Source: Nocardioides sp. Soil797
GTDB taxonomy: Bacteria > Actinomycetota > Actinomycetes > Propionibacteriales > Nocardioidaceae
Direction of reading: 5' to 3'
NCBI GenBank assembly: GCA_001429555.1
Contig: LMSR01000020.1
Span: forward strand, 152,556 to 216,555
Length of the DNA stretch: 64,000 nucleotides
This document shows, piece by piece, positions 9,389 to 18,365 of the stretch. The position numbers were made by a program, and so were the translations under genes. A model generated the notes under the pieces. That model was not told the DNA's origin. It made no database searches and saw only the letters and a program-made list of their open reading frames with translations. Within the stretch, counting starts at the first letter, position 1. The number at the start of each line of letters is the position of its first letter.

Positions 9389-9631
9389 GATGGTGCCCTC
9401 CATTTTCAGTTACCGAGTGCCACGACGGGGGTGTGCCATGACTTGGGTCACATTAGAGTTTCCTGAGGAAGTGGTCTAGGCCGCGCAGAAGATTTCAGGT
9501 AACGGGTTGGTCACCGCGGATTCTGTGGCACCGACAGGGCGGGACGCCTTGGTTGCGGACGAAGCCCGAGATTGGCCCAAGCCGGGCGCGACACGCATCG
9601 TGTGGTCCGTGTGACTGGAGTGACGATCACA

Positions 9632-9637
9632 TAGAGT
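9632..9637 (+). promoter_or_regulatory. ftsK -10 element (leaderless type)
   Basis: TAGAGT lies 7 nt before the ftsK ATG with no ribosome-binding site between. The rest of the 256-nt region between the M4 gene and ftsK holds no gene I can support. Confidence 0.5.
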
Positions 9638-9644
9638 CCTGAGC

Positions 9645-12218
9645 ATGGCGACCCGTACGTCTTCCCCGCCGGGTTCGCGGAGCAAGAGCACGTCTGCAAA
9701 GGCAGGCTCGAGCACCCGAACTCGGAGTACAGGCAGCCAGGCCAAGCGAAAGCCGACGCCAAAGCGCAAGCCATCGACGGCGAAGCGCACGGCCCCTCGA
9801 GCAGTACGCAACGGACCTGGCCCGATTCTGCGCGTCTTCGTGGCGTTGGGCAGTGGCCTCGCAGCCGTGTGGCTGGGCATTGCCCACGCCCTCGGCGCGA
9901 CCGCACGCTCGATCGGCCGCAGTGCCCGTGACATCGATCCCGAGCAGCGACGCGACGGGGCGGCCCTGTTCCTCTACGGGTTGGCGTTCGTCGTGGCAGC
10001 GGCGATCTGGTGGCAGCTGCCCGGCGGGGTCATGGAGTTCTTCCGCACCATGGTCGCCGGATCCGTCGGCAAGCTCGCCTGGTTCGTGCCGCTCGGCCTG
10101 GTCTACATCGGCTGGCGCAACATGCGCGACCCGGAGCAGAACGGCCCCGCTGGCCGGCAGGCGATCGGCTGGGTGACCCTGGCCTTCGGTGTCCTCGGCA
10201 TCGTGCACATCGCCAACGGCAGCCCGCGCCCGGTCAAGGGCGACACCGAGGCACTGCAGCAGGCAGGCGGTGCAGTCGGCTACGTCATCTCCAGCCTGCT
10301 GCTCGACCTTCTGCGCTCGCCGTACGTCGTGGTGCCGTTGCTGGCCCTGCTGGCGGTCTTCGGGGTCCTGGTCATCGCGGCCACGCCGGTCTACCAGATC
10401 CCGGCGAAGCTGGCCGAGAAGCGGGACTGGCTGCTCGGTCGGTCCGTGCCGGCGACCGAGGAGGACGAGCCGACCCAGCCGATGCGTGGGCGTCGCGGCA
10501 AGAAACTCGTCGACGACGAGATCGATCCCGACATGGGCGACCCGCCCTACGACACCCCGGTGCTCGAGGACCGCGAGGTCAAGAAGCGTCGCCGCAAGGC
10601 CGACGCGATCGACGTCGCGGAGGAGAACGCGGCGGGCGCCGACGTCCCGATGCCGGTTGCTGAGCCCACGGTCGCCGAGAGGGCCGACCTCGAGCCGCCG
10701 CCGCACTCCCAGCTGCCGGCACGCGTCGAGCAGCTCGCCCTGTCCGGCGACGTCACCTACTCACTGCCCTCCAGCGACGTGCTCAAGCCGGGGTCGGTGC
10801 ACAAGGCGAAGTCCAAGGCCTCCGACGAGATCGTCGACCGGCTGACCACGGTGCTCGACGAGTTCAACATCGACGCCCGCGTCACCGGCTACACCCGTGG
10901 ACCGACGGTCACGCGGTACGTCGTGGAGCTCGGCCCCGGCGTCAAGGTCGAGAAGATCACCAACATCCAGAAGAACATCGCCTATGCGGTGGCGAGCGCC
11001 GACGTACGCATCCTGAGCCCGATCCCGGGCAAGTCCGCCGTCGGTGTGGAGATCCCCAACACCGACAAGGAGATCGTCTCCCTGGGTGACGTGCTGCGCA
11101 GCAACGCGGCGCGCAACGACCACCACCCGATGGTCACCGGCATCGGCAAGGACGTGGAGGGCGGCTTCGTGGTCGCCAACCTCGCGAAGATGCCCCACCT
11201 GCTGGTCGCCGGTGCCACCGGCTCCGGAAAGTCGTCCTTCATCAACTCGATGATCACCTCCGTGCTCATGCGCGCCACGCCTGACGAGGTGCGGATGATC
11301 ATGGTCGACCCCAAGCGGGTCGAGCTGAACGCCTACGAAGGCGTCCCGCACCTGATCACTCCGATCATCACCAACCCCAAGAAGGCATCCGAGGCCCTGC
11401 AGTGGGTCGTGCGCGAGATGGACATGCGCTACGACGACCTGGCCAACTTCGGGTTCCGTCACATCGACGACTTCAACAAGGCGGTTCGCGCGGGCAAGGT
11501 CGAGCTCCCGTTGGGCAGCGAGCGCACGCTCTCGCCGTACCCCTACCTGTTGGTGATCGTCGACGAGCTGGCCGACCTGATGATGGTGGCTCCCCGCGAC
11601 GTCGAGGATGCCGTCGTCCGCATCACCCAGCTGGCGCGGGCGGCGGGCATCCACCTCGTCCTCGCCACACAACGACCCAGCGTCGACGTGGTCACCGGGC
11701 TGATCAAGGCCAACGTGCCGTCGCGGTTCGCCTTCGCGACGTCGTCGCTGGCCGACAGCCGGGTCATCCTCGACCAGCCGGGCGCGGAGAAGCTGGTCGG
11801 CCAGGGTGACGGGTTGTTCCTGCCGATGGGCGCCAGCAAGGCCGCACGAGTCCAGGGCTCGTGGGTCACCGAGGCCGAGATCGCCCAAGTGGTCGCGCAC
11901 GTGAAGGGTCAGCTCGAGCCGACGTACCGCGAGGACGTCACCGCGCCGGCCCAGTCCAAGCGCGAGCTCGACGATGACATCGGCGACGACCTCGACCTGG
12001 TGGTCCAGGCGATCGAGCAGGTGGTCGCGACCCAGTTCGGCTCCACCTCGATGCTGCAGCGCAAGCTGCGCGTCGGCTTCGCCAAGGCCGGTCGACTGAT
12101 GGACATCATGGAGAGCCGGGGCATCGTCGGCCCCAGCGAGGGCTCGAAGGCCCGCGACGTGTTGGTCAAGCCGGATGAACTCGACGGAATCATTGCCACT
12201 TTGCAGGGGGAAGCGTGA
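9645..12218 (+). CDS. ftsK: DNA translocase FtsK/SpoIIIE
   Basis: Membrane-anchored, ATP-driven double-strand DNA pump that clears the chromosome terminus at the septum. 857 residues: a Ser/Lys/Arg-rich N-terminus (1-55), membrane helices between about 105 and 255 (ALFLYGLAFVVAAAIWW, YVVVPLLALLAVFGVLVIA), an acidic linker, then the RecA-like motor with Walker A GATGSGKSSFINS near 525 and Walker B LLVIVDELADLMM. The C-terminal gamma winged helix (DLVVQAIEQVVATQFGSTSMLQRKL, MESRGIVGPSEGSKARDVLV) is intact. It heads the conserved actinobacterial ftsK-rodZ-rimO-pgsA block. Confidence 0.97.
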   Translation: MATRTSSPPGSRSKSTSAKAGSSTRTRSTGSQAKRKPTPKRKPSTAKRTAPRAVRNGPGPILRVFVALGSGLAAVWLGIAHALGATARSIGRSARDIDPEQRRDGAALFLYGLAFVVAAAIWWQLPGGVMEFFRTMVAGSVGKLAWFVPLGLVYIGWRNMRDPEQNGPAGRQAIGWVTLAFGVLGIVHIANGSPRPVKGDTEALQQAGGAVGYVISSLLLDLLRSPYVVVPLLALLAVFGVLVIAATPVYQIPAKLAEKRDWLLGRSVPATEEDEPTQPMRGRRGKKLVDDEIDPDMGDPPYDTPVLEDREVKKRRRKADAIDVAEENAAGADVPMPVAEPTVAERADLEPPPHSQLPARVEQLALSGDVTYSLPSSDVLKPGSVHKAKSKASDEIVDRLTTVLDEFNIDARVTGYTRGPTVTRYVVELGPGVKVEKITNIQKNIAYAVASADVRILSPIPGKSAVGVEIPNTDKEIVSLGDVLRSNAARNDHHPMVTGIGKDVEGGFVVANLAKMPHLLVAGATGSGKSSFINSMITSVLMRATPDEVRMIMVDPKRVELNAYEGVPHLITPIITNPKKASEALQWVVREMDMRYDDLANFGFRHIDDFNKAVRAGKVELPLGSERTLSPYPYLLVIVDELADLMMVAPRDVEDAVVRITQLARAAGIHLVLATQRPSVDVVTGLIKANVPSRFAFATSSLADSRVILDQPGAEKLVGQGDGLFLPMGASKAARVQGSWVTEAEIAQVVAHVKGQLEPTYREDVTAPAQSKRELDDDIGDDLDLVVQAIEQVVATQFGSTSMLQRKLRVGFAKAGRLMDIMESRGIVGPSEGSKARDVLVKPDELDGIIATLQGEA

Positions 12219-12304
12219 ACGAAGCGAGAGCGTGCTTCGATCGTGAGCCGGCAGCAGAGCTTGCCGGTGCACGCGAACTGCGAGCGAACCAGGGGGAAGC
12301 GTGA
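12204..12304 (+). repeat. Direct repeat spanning the ftsK stop and the next start, with hairpins between
   Basis: CAGGGGGAAGCGTGA occurs at 12204-12218, where it encodes the end and stop of ftsK, and again at 12290-12304, where GGGGGAAGC-GTG is the ribosome-binding site and GTG start of the next gene. Between them are two hairpins: CGAAGC/GCTTCG starting at 12220, and CCGGCA/TGCCGG. Confidence 0.8.
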
Positions 12305-14244
12305 GCGCAGCAGAACAGGTCGAGACCGGCCACGAGGAGACCACCGGCAGCGTGCTCGGTGCGGCCCCTGACGTGGTCGAGATCCGACGCAACGGAGGAC
12401 TCTCGGTGCTGATCGGTGCCGTGGCGTCCGGCATCGCGATCGCCTACCTGGGGCGTGCCGTGCAGAGCGGCAGCGTCCTGGACTGGGCGCTGTTCGCGGT
12501 GCTCGCGGTGCTCGCTGCCACCTGGTTGCACGCCTTCCTCGATGCTCGTACGCCGCTGATGGTCGCCGACGCACAAGGTGTGCGGCTGCGCCTCGGACGT
12601 GCCTGGCAGGGGCTGCCCTGGGGTGCGCTCGCCACCGTCGAGCACACCCCACGTCGCGGCCTCCTGCGTGACGGCAAGGTGGTGCTCGTCCCGCACAACC
12701 CCGAGCGGGTGCGTGAGGAGCTCGACGCGTCCGGTCGTCGGCAGGGTCGGCTCTCGGAGAAGCTCTACGGGTCGCCGTTCGCGGTTCCGCTGAGCCTGTC
12801 CACGCGGGTGCCGTCCCTCACCGAGGACCTGACCACCTCGCTGCGTGCCTTGGCCGGGGGAACCACCCGGGTGATCGAGCCCGAGGCCGTCGACGCGGAG
12901 TCGGTCGACGAGGTCGACGCGGCGGACCAGGTCACAGATGAGCCGGAGGCACGTGCGTGGTCGTTGCCGCGCACGATGCGCCTTTCGACCGAGCAGGTCG
13001 AAGAGCACCAGGTCGAGGAGGACCTCCACGACGAGGAGTGGGTCGACGAGAGCGAGGCCGTCGACGCCGAGCACGTCGAGGAGCTCGACGGTGGCGAGTC
13101 TCTCGGCACCCGCGTTCAGGGCCGCCTCAGCTCGTGGAAGGCCGGCCTGGCCGCGCGCATCTCACGTCGTGACGACGAGGTCGTCGAGCAAGCCGACGAC
13201 ACGAGCCACACGTCCGACGACGACGTCGACGACGACACGGAGCTCACCCAGCCCCTGGTGGCGAGTGCGACTCCGAGCCCGCTGCGTGACATCAGCCCGG
13301 CCTCGCGCATCGAGATCCACAGCAACCTCTTCGTCGACGGAGCCACCGCCCGTGACACCGCCGACGTCGAGACCCGCGGCGACCTGCCCGAGGGACGCGA
13401 GCTGCGCCGCCAGGGCAGCGTCCCGTTGGTCGAGGACGCCTCGACCTGGGGTGATCGGGTCCGACCGATCGCGACCGTCAGGGACAACGTGGAGCCGCTG
13501 GTCCTCGACGACCTGGCCGCCGAGCCGGCCGAGGACCCGGTGATCGGTCCCGACATCGTGGCGGCCCGGACCCGCATCGGGCTCAGTGTCGACACGCTGG
13601 CCGAGCGCACCCGCATCCGGCCCCACGTGATCGAGTCGATCGAGGTCGACGACTTCGTTCCGTGTGGTGGCGACTTCTACGCCCGTGGCCACCTGCGCAC
13701 CCTCGCCCGTGTGCTCGGGCTGGACTCGGCGCCGCTGCTCAAGGCGTACGACGAGCGCTACGCCGACGCGCCGATCAATCCGCGCCGCGTCTTCGAGGCC
13801 GAGCTGGCAACAGGTTCCAGCGGTGGCATCCGTTCCACCAGGGGCGGGCCCAACTGGTCGGTGCTGATCGCGGCGATCATGACGTTGGTGCTGGCCTGGT
13901 CGATTGCGCGCCTGATCATGGACACCCCGGTCGAGCTACAGAGCCCCGCACCGATCCTGAACGGATCGGACGGACCCAACCAGACCGCCCCGCTGGCCAG
14001 GAACATGACCGTGACCGTCACGATCAACGGCTCGACCCACCTGAAGATCGTCGACGGCAAGGACAAGGTCGTCTTCGATGACGAGGTGGCCTATGGCGAC
14101 CGGCACCGGATCGACGTCAGTCCGCCGGCCCGCATCAGTGCCGACGACGCGGGTGCGATCGACGTACAGATCAACGGCAACGACCAGGGTGCGCTGGGCG
14201 CCGACGGGCAGAAGGCCGAGAGGACCTTCCGCGCCCCCGAATAG
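12301..14244 (+). CDS. RodZ-like membrane protein with an extra N-terminal membrane/PH-like domain
   Basis: 647 residues from a GTG at 12301 preceded by GGGGGAAGC. Two membrane helices lie at about 33-80 (LSVLIGAVASGIAIAYLG, LDWALFAVLAVLAATW), then a PH-like beta domain (LMVADAQGVRLRLGRAWQGL) and a long acidic linker (about 190-400). From about 414 comes a RodZ-type helix-turn-helix (IVAARTRIGLSVDTLAERTRI, FYARGHLRTLARVLGLD), a single membrane helix near 520-540 (VLIAAIMTLVLAWSIARLIM) and an external DUF4115-like beta domain. RodZ links MreB to cell-wall synthesis in rods; the actinobacterial form sits after ftsK. The N-terminal membrane/PH part is unusual and could be an ancestral gene fusion. 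Confidence 0.8.
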   Translation: MSAAEQVETGHEETTGSVLGAAPDVVEIRRNGGLSVLIGAVASGIAIAYLGRAVQSGSVLDWALFAVLAVLAATWLHAFLDARTPLMVADAQGVRLRLGRAWQGLPWGALATVEHTPRRGLLRDGKVVLVPHNPERVREELDASGRRQGRLSEKLYGSPFAVPLSLSTRVPSLTEDLTTSLRALAGGTTRVIEPEAVDAESVDEVDAADQVTDEPEARAWSLPRTMRLSTEQVEEHQVEEDLHDEEWVDESEAVDAEHVEELDGGESLGTRVQGRLSSWKAGLAARISRRDDEVVEQADDTSHTSDDDVDDDTELTQPLVASATPSPLRDISPASRIEIHSNLFVDGATARDTADVETRGDLPEGRELRRQGSVPLVEDASTWGDRVRPIATVRDNVEPLVLDDLAAEPAEDPVIGPDIVAARTRIGLSVDTLAERTRIRPHVIESIEVDDFVPCGGDFYARGHLRTLARVLGLDSAPLLKAYDERYADAPINPRRVFEAELATGSSGGIRSTRGGPNWSVLIAAIMTLVLAWSIARLIMDTPVELQSPAPILNGSDGPNQTAPLARNMTVTVTINGSTHLKIVDGKDKVVFDDEVAYGDRHRIDVSPPARISADDAGAIDVQINGNDQGALGADGQKAERTFRAPE

Positions 14245-14247
14245 CCT

Positions 14248-14289
14248 CCACCCACGAGGCGGCGCAGTGCGTGACGCCTCGTGGGGTGG
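14248..14289. terminator. Hairpin terminator after the rodZ-like gene
   Basis: CCACCCACGAGGCG pairs with CGCCTCGTGGGGTGG across a 13-nt loop, with one bulged base, starting 4 nt after the stop. No T-run follows, as is common in actinobacteria. Confidence 0.75.
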
Positions 14290-14328
14290 TGCTTCGCTTG
14301 AGGGTGGCGTTGAGGCACACTGACCGAT

Positions 14329-15957
14329 GTGAGCCAGGACACCACAGCTGCAGCCAGTCACTCCGTCGGTCAGACCGAGATCCCGCTCCTCGAGCAGACC
14401 CTCGGCGACAACTTCGATGCCACGGTCGCCGAGCACGGTGATCGTGAGGCCGTCGTCGACTTCGCTAGCGGCCGCCGCTGGACCTACACCGAGTTCGGTG
14501 CCGAGGTCGAGACCCTCGCCCGAGGCCTGCTGGCCGCCGGTGTGGGGGTTGGTGACCGGGTCGGCATCTGGGCGCCCAACTGCGCCGAATGGACGATGGT
14601 GCAGTTCGCCACCGCCAAGATCGGCGCGATCCTGGTCAACGTCAACCCGGCGTACCGCACGCACGAGGTCGCCTACGTCATCAACCAGGCGGGCATTGCC
14701 ACGATGGTGGTGGCCGAGTCGTTCAAGAGCAGCGACTACCCGGCGATGATCGAGCAGGTCCGGGGCGACTGCCCGACGCTGACCCGGGTGGTGGTGATCG
14801 GCCAGTCGTCATGGGACGACCTGGTGGCCGGCGCGTCGGAGGCCGACAGCGGCCGGGTCGCCGAGATCCAGGCGACGCTGTCGCCCGGCGACGCGATCAA
14901 CATCCAGTACACGTCCGGCACCACCGGGTTCCCCAAGGGAGCCACACTCAGTCACCGCAACATCCTCAACAACGGCTACTTCGTCGGTGAGGGCTGCGGC
15001 TACACCGAGGTGGACCGGATCTGCATCCCGGTTCCCTTCTACCACTGCTTCGGCATGGTGATGGGCAACCTGGCAGCCACCACGCACGGTGCGGCCATGG
15101 TGATCCCGGCCGCCGGCTTCGACCCCGAGGTGACCCTGCGCGCGGTCGACACCGAGAGGTGCACGAGCCTGTACGGCGTCCCGACCATGTTCATCGCGAT
15201 GTGGTCGTTGCCCGACTTCGCGTCGTACGACATCAGCACCTTGCGCACCGGGATCATGGCCGGATCGCCCTGCCCGGCAGAGATGATGCGCAAGGTGCTC
15301 GACTCCGGCATCACCGACATGACGATCTGCTACGGCATGACGGAGACCTCGCCTGTCTCGACGCAGACCCACCCCACCGACGCCTTCGACGTGAAGGTCG
15401 GCACCGTGGGGAGTGTGGGCCCGCACCTCGAGATCCGGGTGGTCGACCCGGTCACGGGTGAGGTGGCTCCGCGCGGGGTGCCGGGCGAGTTCCAGACCAA
15501 GGGGTACTCGGTGATGCTCGGCTACTGGGAGGACCCGGAGAAGACCGCGGAGGTGCTCGTCGACGGATGGATGCACACCGGTGACATCGGCGTGATGGAC
15601 GACGACGGCAACGTCGCCATCACCGGTCGCATCAAGGACATGGTGATCCGTGGCGGTGAGAACATCTATCCCCGCGAGATCGAGGAGTTCCTCTACACCC
15701 ATCCCGACATCCTCGACGCCCAGGTGATCGGTGTCCCCGACGAGAAGTACGGCGAGGAGCTGATGGCGTGGGTCCGCATGCGAGACGGCGCCGAGCCCCT
15801 CGACGCGGAGGCACTGCGCGGTTTCTGCTCCGGCAAGCTCGCGCACTACAAGATCCCGCGCTACGTGCAGGTCGTCGACGAGTTCCCGATGACCGTGACC
15901 GGCAAGGTGCGCAAGGTCGAGATGCGTGAGGACGCCGTCCGCCTACTCGGGCTCTGA
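14329..15957 (+). CDS. AMP-binding fatty-acyl-CoA synthetase (FadD type)
   Basis: ANL-superfamily ligase that activates a carboxylic acid to acyl-AMP and then acyl-CoA. 542 residues from GTG 14329. The ATP/AMP signature YTSGTTGFPKGATLSH is near residue 195, YGMTETSP near 340, the hinge motif GRIKDMVIRGGENIYPREIE near 435, and the catalytic lysine region VTGKVRKVEMRE at the C-terminus. The chain length used cannot be read; similarity in layout is to medium/long-chain FadD enzymes. It has its own hairpin at each end, so it is probably monocistronic. Confidence 0.88.
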   Translation: MSQDTTAAASHSVGQTEIPLLEQTLGDNFDATVAEHGDREAVVDFASGRRWTYTEFGAEVETLARGLLAAGVGVGDRVGIWAPNCAEWTMVQFATAKIGAILVNVNPAYRTHEVAYVINQAGIATMVVAESFKSSDYPAMIEQVRGDCPTLTRVVVIGQSSWDDLVAGASEADSGRVAEIQATLSPGDAINIQYTSGTTGFPKGATLSHRNILNNGYFVGEGCGYTEVDRICIPVPFYHCFGMVMGNLAATTHGAAMVIPAAGFDPEVTLRAVDTERCTSLYGVPTMFIAMWSLPDFASYDISTLRTGIMAGSPCPAEMMRKVLDSGITDMTICYGMTETSPVSTQTHPTDAFDVKVGTVGSVGPHLEIRVVDPVTGEVAPRGVPGEFQTKGYSVMLGYWEDPEKTAEVLVDGWMHTGDIGVMDDDGNVAITGRIKDMVIRGGENIYPREIEEFLYTHPDILDAQVIGVPDEKYGEELMAWVRMRDGAEPLDAEALRGFCSGKLAHYKIPRYVQVVDEFPMTVTGKVRKVEMREDAVRLLGL

Positions 15958-15967
15958 CCTGTCTCCG

Positions 15968-15987
15968 CGGGTGATTGCGGTCACCCG
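15968..15987 (+). terminator. Short hairpin after the acyl-CoA synthetase
   Basis: CGGGTGA-TTGCGG-TCACCCG, a perfect 7-bp stem 11 nt after the stop. Confidence 0.5.
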
Positions 15988-16051
15988 GACCCGCCGTCTC
16001 CGGTGCTGGATGACCGGAAGTTGCACGCGAGACGGCATACTCGAGACAACC

Positions 16052-17524
16052 ATGACGACTTCACCTTCACGCCCCGCCGACGGACTGCTGTCCGTGGCGA
16101 TGGTGACCCTTGGCTGTTCCCGCAACGAGGTCGACTCCGAGGAGTTGGCCGGCCGACTCGAGGCCGACGGCTTCCGCCTCGTCGACGATCCCGAGCAGGC
16201 CGACACCGTGGTGGTGAACACCTGTGGGTTCGTCGAGGCCGCCAAGAAGGACTCGGTCGACACCATCCTCCAGGCGGCAGACCTGAAGGCCGAGGGCCGG
16301 ACCCGGGCCGTGGTGGCCGTGGGCTGCATGGCGGAGCGCTACGGCAAGGACCTTGCCGACTCGCTGCCCGAGGCCGACGCCATCCTGGGCTTCGACGACT
16401 ATCCCGACATCTCCGCACGACTGCGCTCGATCATCGCGGGGGAGTCACACCAGGCGCACACCCCCAGCGATCGCCGCAAGCTGTTGCCGATCAGCCCGGT
16501 CGACCGTGACGCCGACGCGGTCAGCGTTCCGGGCCACGGGGCCGTGGTCACCGACGCGCCAGACCTGGGCGAGGGGGTCGCGCCGGCATCAGGTCCGCGG
16601 GCGATGCGGCGTCGGCTCGAGGGTGGGCCGATGGCGCCACTCAAGCTGGCCAGCGGCTGTGACCGACGGTGCTCGTTCTGCGCCATCCCCAGCTTTCGCG
16701 GGTCGTTCGTCAGCCGGCGTCCCAGCGACGTCGTCGGCGAGGCTGCCTGGCTGGCCACCCAGGGCGTCAAGGAAGTGTTCCTGGTCAGCGAGAACTCCAC
16801 GTCCTACGGCAAGGACCTCGGCGACCTGCGGTTGCTCGAGACGATGCTTCCCGAGCTCGCCGCGGTCGAGGGCATCGAGAGGGTGCGGGTCTCCTACCTC
16901 CAGCCCGCGGAGACCCGGCCGGGCCTGATCGAGGCGATCGCCGACACCCCGGGTGTGGCGCCCTACTTCGACCTGTCCTTCCAGCACGCCTCCGCGTCGG
17001 TGCTGCGGCGCATGCGTCGCTTCGGCGACCCGGAGAGCTTCCTGGGCCTGCTCTCCCAGATCCGCGGCATCGCGCCGACCGCCGGCATCCGCTCCAACGT
17101 CATCGTCGGCTTCCCCGGCGAGACCGAGGACGACCTCGAGACGCTGTGCGACTTCCTCACCGAGGCACGCCTCGACGTCACCGGCGTCTTCGGCTACTCC
17201 GACGAGGACGGCACCGAGGCCGAGACGTACGACGACAAGGTCGACCCTGACGCGGTGCGCGAACGCACCGAGCACGTTCTCGGTCTCGTCGAGGAGCTCA
17301 ACGCCCAGCGGGCCGAGGAACGCATCGGCGAGCAGGTCGACGTACTCATCGAGTCACTGGCCGACGGCGTCGCCGAGGGGCGAGCCGAGCACCAGGGCCC
17401 CGAGGTGGACGGCACCACCGTGGTCGAAGGGCTCGACGACGTGACTGTCGGCGACATCGTGCGCGCCACCGTGGTGGGCACCGACGGAGTCGACCTGATC
17501 GCGAGCACGGAAGGCACCCGATGA
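16052..17524 (+). CDS. rimO: Ribosomal protein S12 methylthiotransferase
   Basis: Radical-SAM enzyme that adds a methylthio group to an aspartate of ribosomal protein S12. The ATG at 16052 gives 490 residues starting just before the UPF0004 domain (VAMVTLGCSRNEVDSEELAG); the frame is open 42 codons upstream but that part has no family features. The second cluster is bound by the UPF0004 cysteines (LGCSRN, VNTCGFVEAAK, VGCMAERYG) and the radical-SAM cluster by CDRRCSFCAIPSFRG near residue 207. A C-terminal TRAM domain follows. S12-type rather than tRNA-type (MiaB) is inferred from the CSFCAIPSFRG form and from the adjacent pgsA. Its stop overlaps the pgsA start (ATGA). Confidence 0.92.
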   Translation: MTTSPSRPADGLLSVAMVTLGCSRNEVDSEELAGRLEADGFRLVDDPEQADTVVVNTCGFVEAAKKDSVDTILQAADLKAEGRTRAVVAVGCMAERYGKDLADSLPEADAILGFDDYPDISARLRSIIAGESHQAHTPSDRRKLLPISPVDRDADAVSVPGHGAVVTDAPDLGEGVAPASGPRAMRRRLEGGPMAPLKLASGCDRRCSFCAIPSFRGSFVSRRPSDVVGEAAWLATQGVKEVFLVSENSTSYGKDLGDLRLLETMLPELAAVEGIERVRVSYLQPAETRPGLIEAIADTPGVAPYFDLSFQHASASVLRRMRRFGDPESFLGLLSQIRGIAPTAGIRSNVIVGFPGETEDDLETLCDFLTEARLDVTGVFGYSDEDGTEAETYDDKVDPDAVRERTEHVLGLVEELNAQRAEERIGEQVDVLIESLADGVAEGRAEHQGPEVDGTTVVEGLDDVTVGDIVRATVVGTDGVDLIASTEGTR

Positions 17525-18129
17525 CCGAGACCTCGGCCAAGCCCAGCAACTTCAACGTGCCCAACGCACTGACCACCCTGCGCATCCTCATGGTGCCGGT
17601 CTTCGGCTGGGCCCTGCTCCACGACGGTGGTGACTCGATCACCTGGCGGCTGATTGCCTGGGGCCTGTTCGCGGCCGCGATGATCACCGACAAGATCGAC
17701 GGCGACATAGCCCGCGCCCGCAACCTGGTCACCGACTTCGGCAAGATCGCAGACCCGATCGCCGACAAGGCGATCACCGGCATGGCCTTCATCGGTCTCT
17801 CGATCGTCGGCGACATCTGGTGGTGGGTGACCATCCTGGTGCTGCTGCGCGAGTGGAGCGTGACCCTGCTCCGTCTGTCGATCATGAAGAACGTCGTGAT
17901 CGCGGCCGCCCAGAGCGGCAAGATCAAGACGGTCCTCCAGGCTCTGGCCCTGGCCGGCCTCTGCCTGCCGTTGCGCCAGGTCGACGGCGCGCTCGACGTG
18001 CCCGGTGACGTGTTGTTCTACGTCTCGCAGGCGCTGCTCGCGGGTGCCGTGGTGATGACGCTCTGGTCAGGCTACGAGTTCTTCCGCGACGCCTGGCGTC
18101 AGCGCGACCGGATCCGCACCACCTCCTGA
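17521..18129 (+). CDS. pgsA: CDP-diacylglycerol-glycerol-3-phosphate 3-phosphatidyltransferase
   Basis: Membrane enzyme making phosphatidylglycerophosphate, the first committed step to phosphatidylglycerol. 202 residues with the CDP-alcohol phosphotransferase signature DKIDGDIARARNLVTDFGKI-ADPIADK (D-x2-DG-x2-AR-x8-G-x3-D-x3-D) near residue 58. N-terminal NVPNALTTLRILMVPVFGW is the usual PgsA opening, and several hydrophobic helices follow. It is coupled to rimO by an ATGA overlap. Confidence 0.93.
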   Translation: MTETSAKPSNFNVPNALTTLRILMVPVFGWALLHDGGDSITWRLIAWGLFAAAMITDKIDGDIARARNLVTDFGKIADPIADKAITGMAFIGLSIVGDIWWWVTILVLLREWSVTLLRLSIMKNVVIAAAQSGKIKTVLQALALAGLCLPLRQVDGALDVPGDVLFYVSQALLAGAVVMTLWSGYEFFRDAWRQRDRIRTTS

Positions 18130-18131
18130 GC

Positions 18132-18154
18132 CCGACCGCCGTCCCTGCGGTCGG
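18132..18154 (+). terminator. Hairpin after pgsA
   Basis: CCGACCGC-CGTCCCT-GCGGTCGG, a perfect 8-bp stem 3 nt after the pgsA stop. Confidence 0.65.
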
Positions 18155-18191
18155 AACCCCACTGGCCCTGCCGTCGGCACCCCACCGGCCT
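18146..18191 (+). repeat. Two tandem 23-bp copies after pgsA
   Basis: The 23-bp segments at 18146-18168 and 18169-18191 match at 19 of 23 positions; both read TGCSGTCGG, then MACCCCACYGGCC. The first copy shares the right arm of the terminator hairpin. The rest of the region up to the next gene (to 18365) shows no gene. Confidence 0.75.
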
Positions 18192-18365
18192 TGCGGACCC
18201 CGCCACGGAAGATCGTCCGTGCACACCGTTGTTACCGAAAGTTTGCCGGTATCACTGGCGGTGTTGCGGATGTTGGGGCAAAGTGACCAATCCCGGTCAC
18301 TTGTCAGTTCGGGCTGACACCTTCCCCTGATCGGCAATCGTCCGTGTCGTTCCTTGGGAGTTCCA

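Noticed and set aside
15926..16051. N-terminal extension of RimO by 42 codons
   Set aside because: The extension overlaps the end of the acyl-CoA synthetase and the hairpin after it, and adds no family sequence.
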